Shown here in pieces: positions 49,039 to 57,213 of a stretch of DNA of 61,726 nt. Under the pieces are notes generated by a model. The model searched no databases. It was not told where the DNA came from and saw only the letters and a program-made list of their open reading frames with translations. The stretch is from the IMG/VR virus record IMGVR_UViG_3300046028_004204, positions 1 through 61,726 of that record. One strand, 5' to 3'. Made by a program: the position numbers and the translations under genes. Position 1 is the stretch's first letter; every line of letters begins with the position of its first letter. The DNA is from a virus.

Positions 49039-49050
49039 GCAGCGGGGCCT
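49039..49050 (+). repeat. GCAGCGGGGCCT repeat, copy 3
   Basis: Followed by AGCT as in copy 4; directly after a GGAGC/GCTCC hairpin. Confidence 0.65.
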
Positions 49051-49253
49051 AGCTGTAAAACACCTTTTGAACTCCCCACCCCCTAGCGTACTCCTACAGC
49101 CCTTGACTGCCCCTACACGCTAGACTAACTCTGTGCATATACGTATATATGTACTTGAGTTGTCACTAGTCAATATGTACTCTGTGTATAGTGTGTTCAT
49201 TGTGTGCTCTGTGTATATGCGTATGCTAGATCAGTCTTTGCACACGATCATAC

Positions 49254-49265
49254 GCAGCGGGGCCT
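49254..49265 (+). repeat. GCAGCGGGGCCT repeat, copy 4
   Basis: Shares the extended context CGCAGCGGGGCCTAGCT-like with copy 3. Confidence 0.65.
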
Positions 49266-49357
49266 AGCTACAGTTTGGGTTTTTGATCTGATATATATAT
49301 GTATATGCACTGGCGAACTCTAATACTTAATCATTGGCTGTATATAGCCCTATTGTT

Positions 49358-49633
49358 ATGGACATCGTTGTGTGCGTTTGGTGCGGGCTTGGTCATAGGC
49401 TCGATTTGGATTCTTTTTATATGAGCGATCCAGACTTATACTGTTACAGTTTGTTTTATTTTATACCATATGATCCCGAGGACATCTGGAGTCTAGTACA
49501 GCGTCATCAGGGCAATATCGCTCCACAGGTAGGAGGTCACTATGACTTTTACATACACAGGGACTATGCTAGTATTTTAGTATTAGCTTTTCCTTTATTA
49601 AAGCGGCAACGTCAGAAAGATTTGTACATCTAA
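49358..49633 (+). CDS. hypothetical protein at start of late region
   Basis: 91 residues from ATG 49358 (in-frame TTG at 49334 also possible). Hydrophobic and aromatic (MDIVVCVWCGLGHRLDLDSF start; YDFYIHRDYASILVLAFPLL). No good ribosome-binding site, so moderately uncertain. Confidence 0.45.
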   Translation: MDIVVCVWCGLGHRLDLDSFYMSDPDLYCYSLFYFIPYDPEDIWSLVQRHQGNIAPQVGGHYDFYIHRDYASILVLAFPLLKRQRQKDLYI

Positions 49634-49640
49634 TCCAGCT

Positions 49641-49675
49641 AATTTTTGCTTCGCGCACCGCTTCGCGGCTCTAGA
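49641..49675. repeat. GC-rich hairpin element, copy 2 (inverted)
   Basis: Reverse complement resembles 30861-30897 (AGAGC-x-GCGAAGCG...GCGC...AAAATT). Lies between 49633 and the late promoter at 49690. Confidence 0.45.
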
Positions 49676-49689
49676 TCAAGCAGGCTCAC

Positions 49690-49697
49690 GATAAATA
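49690..49697 (+). promoter_or_regulatory. late-type promoter GATAAATA
   Basis: Exact match 16 bp before the structural-gene ATG at 49714, with AAAAGGAT as ribosome-binding site between. Confidence 0.7.
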
Positions 49698-49713
49698 TCT
49701 AAAAGGATATCCC

Positions 49714-50694
49714 ATGGCTCAGTTACCCATTCGCAGTCTTAGACTACGCAGTTATGCCACTCAAGATCTAGATAGACTCACCGGAGACAAGGGTGAGATA
49801 TTCTATGACAGTCAACTACAGACGCTGAAAATCTACAATGGCGCAGGCTCAGCTGCCAGCACAGTCAAGGTGGGTGAGATCACGGTGGATAGACTGGTCA
49901 ACGGCTCACGAAGTCTTGTACTGGCTGCAAATGGCGCACTGACAATATCGGGTGATATCCGCAGCGAAAACAACATCAACATTGAAATCAATCTAGCAGA
50001 TTCCACGCTGCAAAGATGGCAGTTTGGGGAAGACGGCAGCTTGACATTCCCCGATGGCACTAGTCAAACCACTGCTTGGTTGGGTGCGGGCACACCCGTC
50101 TACACCAGTCTAATTGACAGCCTAGACAGCTCGGCAATCACTGTGACTCCTGCTGTGATATTCTCCAGTGATGTCGCCATAGAGAACGATCTCACTCTAA
50201 ATACCGGCACAATCAACAGCGCAGAGGCCACATGGCGATTACAGGGCATTGACCTAACTCTGCCCGAATACGGCACTGTTACTGCCAAAACAGCCATAAC
50301 CCTACAGGCCGAACAGGTTGCAGGGCCCGATGTTGCTGCTGCCAGCGGCCTGTATGCTGAAGTGTTTGCCCTGCTCTTTTCCTACTCTGATGTGGTAATT
50401 CGAGCCAACAACAACGGAGTGATCAAAGATTGGACCTTTGGTGCAAATGGCACACTGACTGCTCCGGGTAGTGTCAATGCACCCAATATCTTTACCAATC
50501 TAATTGACAGCGCAGACTCTAGTGCTATCACCGTGACTCCCAGTGTGTTATTCTCCAGCGATGTTACTGTAGAGCATGATCTAAGAGCCAACGGCAGCAG
50601 GGTGGTCACCATAGGCAGTCTGCAGTCTCTACTAGCAGACAGCCCGGACTTTGCTGATTTTAAATCTAGAGTGGCAGCTCTACTAAATAATTAA
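49714..50694 (+). CDS. virion structural/fibre-like protein with internal repeat
   Basis: 326 residues. N-terminus (YATQDLDRLTGDKGEIFYDSQLQTLKIYNGA) is the GEI-x-YD...LK-x-YNG module common in tail-fibre and neck-like proteins of marine myoviruses. Two long repeats (LIDSLDSSAITVTPAVIFSS and LIDSADSSAITVTPSVLFSS) with DxTFPDG-type beta turns suggest a trimeric beta fibre. Late promoter directly upstream. Confidence 0.75.
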   Translation: MAQLPIRSLRLRSYATQDLDRLTGDKGEIFYDSQLQTLKIYNGAGSAASTVKVGEITVDRLVNGSRSLVLAANGALTISGDIRSENNINIEINLADSTLQRWQFGEDGSLTFPDGTSQTTAWLGAGTPVYTSLIDSLDSSAITVTPAVIFSSDVAIENDLTLNTGTINSAEATWRLQGIDLTLPEYGTVTAKTAITLQAEQVAGPDVAAASGLYAEVFALLFSYSDVVIRANNNGVIKDWTFGANGTLTAPGSVNAPNIFTNLIDSADSSAITVTPSVLFSSDVTVEHDLRANGSRVVTIGSLQSLLADSPDFADFKSRVAALLNN

Positions 50695-50696
50695 CT

Positions 50697-51092
50697 ATGA
50701 AAAAACTATTGCTCGTTTTCGCCCTTGTGTTACTACAGGGCTGTGCAGGCCTAACAGGATTGATCCCCAGCTTTTGGGATGACAATCAAAGTGCAAGAAT
50801 TGTGTCAGTAAGATTGGATATAGAACGCTTGGACTGCAAGACTGCTCAACGGCCGCAAGTCGCCAAGATCCGTGATGATCTAGAGTGGTTTAGACTCTAC
50901 TCAGAAAGCAAAGGTGGGCGTCAAGCTGATGTTATTGCACTAACCAAGCCCATGTCAGAGACAGTGGAAGATTGGTACAAGCGAGTTAGTCTAGAAGGGC
51001 ACAAAGACAACCCAATCTATTGCGATCTTAAAAAGCGAGTATTAACAGAACAAAGCACCAGAGCCGCCAAGGCCGTACTAGGGAGATTCTGA
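50697..51092 (+). CDS. lipoprotein, possibly lysis-related
   Basis: 131 residues. Signal peptide MKKLLLVFALVLLQGCAG with lipobox LLQGC (Cys 16). The mature part is helical with RLDIERLDCKTA and charged repeats. An outer-membrane spanin role is conceivable because of position in the late operon, but no partner was found. TGATG junction with the next gene. Confidence 0.65.
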   Translation: MKKLLLVFALVLLQGCAGLTGLIPSFWDDNQSARIVSVRLDIERLDCKTAQRPQVAKIRDDLEWFRLYSESKGGRQADVIALTKPMSETVEDWYKRVSLEGHKDNPIYCDLKKRVLTEQSTRAAKAVLGRF

Positions 51093-51925
51093 TGCTGTAC
51101 AGGGTACATTTTGAAAATGCTGAGCAAGGCCCAGTAAATCTAGACTTTGAATTGGACAACAATGCCTTAGTTGATGTGTGGTTAGACTGTGTGCGAACAC
51201 AGTTGGCAGCGCCTTGGAAAGTCAATCATTTACAGTGGCGCAGATGTTGGACCACAGACGAAACTCTAGCGGCAGCAAGAACAGATCTTGTAGCCAGCTG
51301 CGAGGAACTAGGCCTCGACCCTGCACTAGATATCAATGGCCTACATGCCCTGTTCACCAGCTACTATGAAAACGGTGGAGCACCCAATGAAGCATGGGAT
51401 GGGCTCAATAGGCATGTTCACAAGATAGAAGAACAAGAGCGCAGTCTTGGTAACCCATTGTCCCAACGCACAGGTTTTGGCATGGTAATATCAGAACAAG
51501 ACAGCCCTAGGGTAGAACAAAGACCTATACCCGAAGAACTTAGACATTATTGGGGTCATGTGCCCCGTAGCGGAGAGCTACTGTTAGGCTACTACACCCT
51601 GGGCAAGACCATAGCAGACTGTGTCAGAGACAATGATGTAGAATGTGTACGCTCCGGTGGAGTTAGACCACAAGAACAGATCAGCACAGAAACCATGTGT
51701 CTATGGAGCCCAACACCGTCATTTATCAAACAAGTATTGACTCTAGCACAGGTAACTCAGTGGGTCAAATACCACAATCTAGAACAGTATATAGATCTAA
51801 GTCTAACCAAGAATCGATATTTTGGTTCACCTAGACTGGGCAAATACATAGGCTCCTATATGCCAAATGATATCAACCAATATCTTGCTGGTGCAAACAT
51901 AGTATCTGCAGAGCTAATCGATTAA
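51092..51925 (+). CDS. unidentified 277-residue late protein
   Basis: Soluble, Trp-rich, no signal peptide. Segments such as HLQWRRCWTTDETLAAARTDL, LHALFTSYYENGGAPNEAWD and a C-terminal SLTKNRYFGSPRLGKYIG look well structured, but no family is recognised. Translationally coupled to the upstream lipoprotein gene and followed by the 79-residue pair, AlgH-like and radical SAM genes. Confidence 0.6.
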   Translation: MLYRVHFENAEQGPVNLDFELDNNALVDVWLDCVRTQLAAPWKVNHLQWRRCWTTDETLAAARTDLVASCEELGLDPALDINGLHALFTSYYENGGAPNEAWDGLNRHVHKIEEQERSLGNPLSQRTGFGMVISEQDSPRVEQRPIPEELRHYWGHVPRSGELLLGYYTLGKTIADCVRDNDVECVRSGGVRPQEQISTETMCLWSPTPSFIKQVLTLAQVTQWVKYHNLEQYIDLSLTKNRYFGSPRLGKYIGSYMPNDINQYLAGANIVSAELID

Positions 51926-51945
51926 ATATACAATAGGATAAAACT

Positions 51946-52185
51946 ATGTCACTACAAACACTTTATGAAATAGCAGGTCGTGATGATGCGCCCTGGGCTG
52001 CTACCCGTGCAGCCATGGTGATAGCCATCACAGAGCAGTATCAGGGTGGTGGGCTTGATCGTTCAGAGTACTTAGAAATGATGCAGGATCTAGTGAGAAT
52101 GGATGCCCTAGATGCAGAAGCAAGTGATATCGAACTAAAGACCATGCTGGTGTCAGCGGTCTATGCAGTGACACAGGTGGTATAA
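51946..52185 (+). CDS. small helical hypothetical protein
   Basis: 79 residues (MSLQTLYEIAGRDDAPWAAT start), predicted helical and acidic. AATAGGATAA ribosome-binding site and GATTAAATA late-like element (51920s) upstream. Unknown function. Confidence 0.6.
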   Translation: MSLQTLYEIAGRDDAPWAATRAAMVIAITEQYQGGGLDRSEYLEMMQDLVRMDALDAEASDIELKTMLVSAVYAVTQVV

Positions 52186-52187
52186 CA

Positions 52188-52427
52188 ATGCGTATTAGTG
52201 AAGTAGTTGATCGTGTAGTAGATGAAGAGCCCGCAAGCCGCGCTCTATGTACATCAGGTAAGCCAGACTCGGCTCTGGGTGCTAGTCAACTTAGCAGTTG
52301 CAAGAGTCAGGGCTATCGTAGTCGTGACGGGGGCAAGAGCCACAAGATTGGTGGCGAACGTCAAAAGGTCAGAGGCAAAAAGATCAAGGGCAAGAAATAC
52401 GGCGGCCCTTTACCAGACTGGAGCTAA
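52188..52427 (+). CDS. basic conserved phage protein with targeting-like N-terminus
   Basis: 79 residues. MRISEVVDRVVDEE is an amphipathic tag similar in style to other capsid-targeting-like N-termini in this window; then GKPDSALGASQLSSCKSQGY and a very basic GGERQKVRGKKIKGKKYGG tail. I recall this basic module from marine T4-like phages. Possibly packaged with DNA (inference). Confidence 0.62.
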   Translation: MRISEVVDRVVDEEPASRALCTSGKPDSALGASQLSSCKSQGYRSRDGGKSHKIGGERQKVRGKKIKGKKYGGPLPDWS

Positions 52428-52430
52428 AGG

Positions 52431-52997
52431 GTGTTGTCAACAAATGACAAGATCAACCCCGGGGATGCCATAATTGCACCCCCTAGAATGCAGGGCAGTA
52501 ACTTTGCCAAGAGTGTAATTCTAATAACAACACAGCGCGGTGGAGGTCATTTTGGTCTTTGCCTTAACAAACCAAGCAATCATAGGCTCAGCGATCTATC
52601 ACTAGAACTGGACTGTGATCTACCCGAAGACTACTCTTTATATTGGGGCGGCCCCGTAGGCACCCAGACCATATGGATGTTGCACAGCTCAGAGTGGAGC
52701 ATAGACGCTACTCAAGAGATCAATACTCATTGGAGCATGACCAGTCACAAGAGCATGTTTCATCACCTAGCAGATAGAGACTGCCCCAATAATTTTATCA
52801 TGACCTTTGGCTTCAGTGGTTGGGCCAAGGGTCAACTAGAACAAGAACTACTGGGACTACCCCCATACACAGTGGATTCAAGTTGGCTGACATGGCTCCA
52901 GCCCGACCAACACATACTAGAAGTTGCTTCAGACGAACTATGGCGTGTGAGCTGTGAACAAAGCAGCCATCAAGCAGTTAACACCTGGATGACCTAA
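52431..52997 (+). CDS. AlgH/YqgE (UPF0301) family protein
   Basis: 188 residues from GTG 52431 (GGAG upstream; TTG 52434 also possible). Family motifs: DAIIAPPRMQGSNFAKSVIL, GHFGLCLNKPS, YWGGPVGTQTIWMLHS and MTFGFSGWAKGQLEQEL. Cellular AlgH is linked to exopolysaccharide/transcription regulation without a defined mechanism. Phage copies are rare in my knowledge. Confidence 0.85.
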   Translation: MLSTNDKINPGDAIIAPPRMQGSNFAKSVILITTQRGGGHFGLCLNKPSNHRLSDLSLELDCDLPEDYSLYWGGPVGTQTIWMLHSSEWSIDATQEINTHWSMTSHKSMFHHLADRDCPNNFIMTFGFSGWAKGQLEQELLGLPPYTVDSSWLTWLQPDQHILEVASDELWRVSCEQSSHQAVNTWMT

Positions 52998-53887
52998 TGC
53001 GAGTAGAGGCCACTAGGCCCCAGGGTTGGCTCTGGGTTGATTGGTGGTTGCACAATCACTGTAGCTGGCAGTGTAGCTATTGTCCAGAACTGCTACGTAC
53101 AGGCAGCATACCCTTGCCCTCCCTAACAGACTGTCAACGATTTGTAGACGAGCTAGTGGCTCGTGCTCAAAGCCTAGGTGTTAGGCCCCGTATCAAATTT
53201 ACAGGGGGTGAACCTACAGAGTGGACCAGCCTAGATGACCTCGTGAGCTACGCACATGACCAAGGGGTAACCATAGGCCTTCGTACTAACGCCAATGTGG
53301 ACAGAGATCGTTGGCAAGCACTTTGTCCTAGTCTAACAGATCTAGAACTAAATTATCACCCTGAACATGCCCATGCCAGCGTTTACATGTTAAACCTTGC
53401 TAGAGCCTTAGAACATGAGATCAATGTACGCTGTGTGTTCAATATGTTACCCACTCGCTTTGAAGAAACAGAAGAGCTACTGACCCGTATACGAAGCAAG
53501 TACCCTAGTGTCAGCATAGAGCGTAGAATGCTGTTTGAAGATCCTGCGGTCAATCATGCACCCATGCAGTACACAGAAAGCCAGCAGGTCAAGCTGGTTA
53601 GACAAAGCGGCGATATACGCATCACAGATAACTCGACGATTAGCTACACAGACTACCCTACTATGATCGCAGATAAATCTAATCGGTTCGAAGGCTTTCA
53701 GTGTAGCTCAGGGCAGGAGCAGTTTATAGTAGATGCCTGGGGTAGAGTGGCTCGTGGACACTGTCGTCAGGGTGGGCATTTAGGTAGTATAGGCGGCTCA
53801 ATCAAATGGCCCACCGAATCTATAACATGCCGTAAACCCAGCTGTGACAATGCCTTTGATATACTGGCTACAAAGATCAGCGGGTGA
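52997..53887 (+). CDS. radical SAM protein with SPASM-like cysteine cluster
   Basis: 296 residues. CSWQCSYCPE gives the C-x3-C-x2-C [4Fe-4S] site; FTGGEPTEW is the GGE SAM-binding motif. The C-terminal region FQCSSGQ...GHCRQGG...ITCRKPSCDN has four cysteines arranged like an auxiliary cluster. TAATG junction with the AlgH-like gene. Could modify a peptide, tRNA or sugar; substrate unknown. Ends convergently over the peptidase gene by 11 bp. Confidence 0.86.
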   Translation: MRVEATRPQGWLWVDWWLHNHCSWQCSYCPELLRTGSIPLPSLTDCQRFVDELVARAQSLGVRPRIKFTGGEPTEWTSLDDLVSYAHDQGVTIGLRTNANVDRDRWQALCPSLTDLELNYHPEHAHASVYMLNLARALEHEINVRCVFNMLPTRFEETEELLTRIRSKYPSVSIERRMLFEDPAVNHAPMQYTESQQVKLVRQSGDIRITDNSTISYTDYPTMIADKSNRFEGFQCSSGQEQFIVDAWGRVARGHCRQGGHLGSIGGSIKWPTESITCRKPSCDNAFDILATKISG

Positions 53888-54635
53888 AGTTATTAAACGA
53901 ACGCTCTACCATCTTGGTGCGTTCAGCCTTGTTCTTAGCACCTAACACCACAATAATATACTGTTGACCCTCCTGTTCTAGGGCCATTGCCACACACCAT
54001 CCGGCCTTGCTGGTTAGGCCTGTCTTGCTGAGTACAGCGTTATCATAGGCACCTAATAAGGGACTGTTGGTATTGTTGATCTGTATTTTAACAGGCCGTT
54101 TCTTACCAGGCACTTCAATCTCTGTATGCTTGATCACAGTGGTCCTACGCATATAGTCCTGCTTGAGAGCTTCGGTGACTAGAATAGCAATGTCGTGAGC
54201 TGAACTTATATTGTTGGGGCTAAGACCACTTGCATCTTCAAACTGTGTGCTCAACATGCCCATTCTACGAGCCCGTTCGTTCATTTCACGAATAAACTCT
54301 TCACGACCCCCGGGGTAGTCTCCTGCTAGTGTTTCTGCCGCTGAGTTGTCACTGCGAACTAGCATAGCAGTCATTAGTTCTCCACGAGTGTAACTGCGAG
54401 CAGGCAACACAGTTGACCAGCGTCGATTTAAGGGAACAGGACGCTCTAAAGCAAAGCCTGTGTCAAGAGCAACAAGGGCAGTCATTAGTTTGGTAATGCT
54501 GGCTAGGGCTCGTTGTTCTTGTGTGTTCTGTGAGATCAGGGCGTGGCCTGTAGTTGTGTTTAACAATAAGAGACTGGGCTCATTTCGAGCCCAGGCTGTG
54601 TTCACAACTAATAGAAGTGCTATTAGTATTTTCAT
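53877..54635 (-). CDS. D-Ala-D-Ala carboxypeptidase/endopeptidase (peptidase S11, PBP7-like)
   Basis: 252 residues from ATG 54635 (ATGA overlap upstream). Signal peptide MKILIALLLVVNTAWA, then the three penicillin-binding motifs: SITK (S-x-x-K), SDN (S-x-N) and KTG in VLSKTGLTSKAGWC. Cleaves peptidoglycan stem peptides in the periplasm. No C-terminal membrane anchor, as in PBP7/PbpG. In a phage it may support lysis or cell-wall remodelling. Confidence 0.88.
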   Translation of the reverse strand: MKILIALLLVVNTAWARNEPSLLLLNTTTGHALISQNTQEQRALASITKLMTALVALDTGFALERPVPLNRRWSTVLPARSYTRGELMTAMLVRSDNSAAETLAGDYPGGREEFIREMNERARRMGMLSTQFEDASGLSPNNISSAHDIAILVTEALKQDYMRRTTVIKHTEIEVPGKKRPVKIQINNTNSPLLGAYDNAVLSKTGLTSKAGWCVAMALEQEGQQYIIVVLGAKNKAERTKMVERSFNNFTR

Positions 54636-55177
54636 CAATTATTTAATGATAATTCCTCAAACTCTCGACGCAGTTCTTCTTCTTGAAGTACACGGCGCAG
54701 GAGTTGTTCTACAAACTCGTTCAAGGTAAGATCCTGTTCGTGTGCCATTTTCATAAGTTCAAACATTTCGTCATTTTCTAGTTCTAATGGTACACTGACA
54801 CGAGTATCGTAGTCCTCGCCCGCCTTGATAGCTAGACACTTTTGAATAAAGTCGTCGTCTGTTTCGAGATCAACATAGTCAACATCGTCCCAGGCCATAT
54901 CTTTATTGACATCACGCTTGCGAGCTTCCTTCTTGGCTTTCTTTTGAAAGTCAGGATTGATCATGCGATAGGCGCGATTGTGAACATAGTCATGTGCCTG
55001 TACTTCATAGACAGTCTGAGTCTTGGTATCGAAGATCACAGTAAAGCTATGGCCATCCTGCTCACCGTTCCATGAGTCCAACATGTGAACATCTTTGCCG
55101 TAGCAATTCCAACCAAAGTCACTGCCCTCAGTAATCTTATAGTCTACAATTTCCATCCATTCTTTTAGGGTAATCAT
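54635..55177 (-). CDS. conserved phage protein with RHH-like C-terminus
   Basis: 180 residues. N-terminal MITLKEWMEIVDYKITEGSD and YGKDVHMLDSWNGEQDGHSF are recurrent in large phages. Residues ~130-170 (VPLELENDEMFELMKMAHEQ then DLTLNEFVEQLLRRVL) match a ribbon-helix-helix pattern, so DNA binding is possible. Coupled on both sides by ATGA. Confidence 0.68.
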   Translation of the reverse strand: MITLKEWMEIVDYKITEGSDFGWNCYGKDVHMLDSWNGEQDGHSFTVIFDTKTQTVYEVQAHDYVHNRAYRMINPDFQKKAKKEARKRDVNKDMAWDDVDYVDLETDDDFIQKCLAIKAGEDYDTRVSVPLELENDEMFELMKMAHEQDLTLNEFVEQLLRRVLQEEELRREFEELSLNN

Positions 55178-55401
55178 TTTGTTTCCTTTTCAAGTTTAGG
55201 TGCAATTTTTGCAAGTTCATCATCTGTGGCATAACGAACAGGAGGATTCAAATTCCAACTATCTGCAGAGAATATTCTAACAGGTTTCCAGTACTTGGAT
55301 ATGATATTGTTGACTGCAACAATGGCCGCAACAACAACTATAAAGCCTAGGGCTGTTAGAATACTTCCGGCCAAAAATACAGCCGCTTGATCCATGTCCA
55401 T
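55174..55401 (-). CDS. single-pass membrane protein
   Basis: 75 residues: one hydrophobic helix (~8-34, with IVVVAAIVAVNNII) then a soluble charged tail. Adjacent to the SPFH lipoprotein gene (one-base gap), so the two may act together at the membrane. Confidence 0.6.
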   Translation of the reverse strand: MDMDQAAVFLAGSILTALGFIVVVAAIVAVNNIISKYWKPVRIFSADSWNLNPPVRYATDDELAKIAPKLEKETK

Positions 55402-55402
55402 A

Positions 55403-56197
55403 TTATTTGTTCATCATCAAGGCATTGAAGTTGCTAGGCACCACAATGGTCTGTACCCGGCCGTTCTTGATGCCTTCACTGATGTTCAACATGGCCTGTG
55501 CCTGCATAAATGCAATTGAGCTAGAGCTGTTGTTAGCCAATGCTGCCATACGACGGCTTTCGGCTTCGGCAGTCTTGACTTCAACTTCCTTCTGTTTCAA
55601 TTCATTCTTGCTTCGAACCAATGCGTTAGCTGATTCAACGACTGAGTCTGCTGGCACAACATTACGAATCAACACTTGACTAATCATAATAGTACCGTCC
55701 AACTTTTCTTCTGCCAAGTTGCGAACGATTTCGTCCTGGATGAACTTTTCCATTTCACTACGCTTGTCAGCCATATCCAGTGCTTCGTACTTGCGAGCAG
55801 CCTTGTAGATAGCGTTGCGAGCATTTTGAACAATGTAGTTGTACATCACATAGGTATCACCTTTGAAGTCAGCGTGGAAGGCCTTGTTCTTAGTTGAATA
55901 CAGTTCCGCCACCTGTTGTGGATTGATGTTATAGACAACCACAGCATCAAAGTCTTTCATTGTGCTATTGTCAGCGGCCACTGGAGTCATATCGTTCAGG
56001 GGAACATTGACATCCTTGATAGGAAATGTAAGCACATCACCGATTAGGGTTTGATTGAATGAGCCAGGCAAGAGTTCACCTGACTGAACCTGCTTGTCAA
56101 AACCAACTCGCACACCGACTTCGCCGGTTTCAATACGAGTACAACCTGTTGCCAACACGGCAGCAGCCAAAATAGAGAGAGTGAAAATACGCTTCAT
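55403..56197 (-). CDS. SPFH/prohibitin-like (Band 7) lipoprotein
   Basis: 264 residues. Signal peptide with lipobox LATGC (Cys 19), then TGEVGVRVGFDKQVQSGELLPG and a typical Band 7 domain (DAVVVYNINPQQVAELY) and a long C-terminal helix rich in Ala/Glu (KQKEVEVKTAEAESRRMAAL). Cellular relatives HflK/HflC and prohibitins scaffold membranes and modulate FtsH, but are anchored by a transmembrane helix, not a lipid. Confidence 0.86.
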   Translation of the reverse strand: MKRIFTLSILAAAVLATGCTRIETGEVGVRVGFDKQVQSGELLPGSFNQTLIGDVLTFPIKDVNVPLNDMTPVAADNSTMKDFDAVVVYNINPQQVAELYSTKNKAFHADFKGDTYVMYNYIVQNARNAIYKAARKYEALDMADKRSEMEKFIQDEIVRNLAEEKLDGTIMISQVLIRNVVPADSVVESANALVRSKNELKQKEVEVKTAEAESRRMAALANNSSSSIAFMQAQAMLNISEGIKNGRVQTIVVPSNFNALMMNK

Positions 56198-56206
56198 TGT
56201 GTGCCT

Positions 56207-56383
56207 TTAAAATAAAATAACGATAATGGTCATTACTAGAACAGCTAGTAATGCAACAAGTATACTATAGAACGCTGTCTTTGTCAATGACCACTGTTCT
56301 TTTCTTTCCATCTTTCGCCAAACAGTAATGCCAAAGTGAATCAGGATGGCAAAGATGGCAAATGCTAACCAAAGTCTAATCAT
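56207..56383 (-). CDS. two-helix membrane protein
   Basis: 58 residues from ATG 56383 (ATGA overlap). Helices ~3-20 and ~35-57 separated by a basic loop (RKMERKEQWSLTK). Unknown function. Confidence 0.6.
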   Translation of the reverse strand: MIRLWLAFAIFAILIHFGITVWRKMERKEQWSLTKTAFYSILVALLAVLVMTIIVILF

Positions 56384-56616
56384 AATTTCTCTCCGCAATG
56401 TGGACACAGTTTGGTATTGGCATTACGCATTTCTTTCAGTGTGCGGTTTAGTTTACGAGCATCAGCAGTAATCCTGCGTATAGATTTACGATCTCTATCG
56501 TGTTTGGCTTTGCCCAGCTCTTCTTTAAGGTGTATCTTCATTTTATTCAAACGACCTTCAAAGATTTCAATAAAGCCCGTTATGCCCGGGCTTTTGTCTA
56601 AGGGTGTACCACTCAT
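56380..56616 (-). CDS. small basic protein with C-terminal zinc knuckle
   Basis: 78 residues from ATG 56616 (ATGA overlap). Basic coiled-coil-like helices, ending KLCPHCGEKL (C-x2-C, possibly a half site that dimerises). Unknown function. Confidence 0.6.
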   Translation of the reverse strand: MSGTPLDKSPGITGFIEIFEGRLNKMKIHLKEELGKAKHDRDRKSIRRITADARKLNRTLKEMRNANTKLCPHCGEKL

Positions 56617-56834
56617 ATTACTTTGCCCAATCCTAACCAAATTAACTGTTCAAGTTCTGTTTGGTAGTCCCTGCCTTGTCGACGCTTGAGCCAAATGGTT
56701 TCTAGAATCTCTTTGCCATCGCCGTAGTCTGTGGCACCCGCTCCACGGCTTTCCAATTCTTCAATGAGGTCATCAGTTTCGAAGTCTGACAGATCAACAT
56801 CAACTTCAACTTCTGTGTAAATTGTCTTAAACAT
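56613..56834 (-). CDS. small acidic hypothetical protein
   Basis: 73 residues from ATG 56834, which has better spacing to AAAGGAA than ATG 56837. MFKTIYTEVEVDVDLSDFET: a beta strand then acidic helices (TDDLIEELESRG), a type frequent in phages. Unknown function. Confidence 0.62.
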   Translation of the reverse strand: MFKTIYTEVEVDVDLSDFETDDLIEELESRGAGATDYGDGKEILETIWLKRRQGRDYQTELEQLIWLGLGKVI

Positions 56835-57213
56835 CATGTTCCTTTCGTGCTTTACTATAATTAAACCAACCCAACACTTCTGCCGCAGGTCGCTTGGGTT
56901 CTTGAATAACCTTTGTGAGGTGCTCTTTCATAATGCGTTTGAGATAGGGATACACCGGGCCATCGCAGACCTTTAGATCCCATGCTCTAGTGTTAAACGC
57001 ATTACTATAATACAGTCTAGCATAGTCTTGTTCAAGAGCTGTTTTCATCTCAGGCGTAGGATAAATGCCCGAAGCATACTCCATTGCCATGCACAGAGCC
57101 ATCTTGTGTGGTATCACAACACCATTCCAATAGACAAGATACTCATCACACTTTTCAATATACAGTATGACTGGTTTAGGATCCAATAGGCTCCACGATT
57201 GTTCTGCTCTCAT
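56827..57213 (-). CDS. hypothetical protein
   Basis: 128 residues from ATG 57213 (ATGA overlap). Contains YLVYWNGVVIPHKMALCMAM and PVYPYLKRIMKEHL; alpha/beta. No domain recognised. Confidence 0.6.
   Translation of the reverse strand: MRAEQSWSLLDPKPVILYIEKCDEYLVYWNGVVIPHKMALCMAMEYASGIYPTPEMKTALEQDYARLYYSNAFNTRAWDLKVCDGPVYPYLKRIMKEHLTKVIQEPKRPAAEVLGWFNYSKARKEHDV

Larger units (their letters stand above)
48638..49357. other. 720-bp non-coding divergence region, candidate origin/control region
   Basis: No supportable gene. It separates minus-strand early genes from plus-strand late genes. Contents: an (ACACAT)3 tract near 48680, a GATAAATA at 48801, a doubled TTGCACTTT-type direct repeat (48879-48898), phased ACTATA iterons (48958-49007), a GGAGC/GCTCC hairpin (49017-49034) and three GCAGCGGGGCCT copies. 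AT-rich with many TATA steps, consistent with DNA unwinding. Confidence 0.6.

Noticed and set aside
52222-52473. 83-residue plus frame overlapping 52188-52427
   Set aside because: Alternative frame within a recognisable conserved phage gene; no own start signal.
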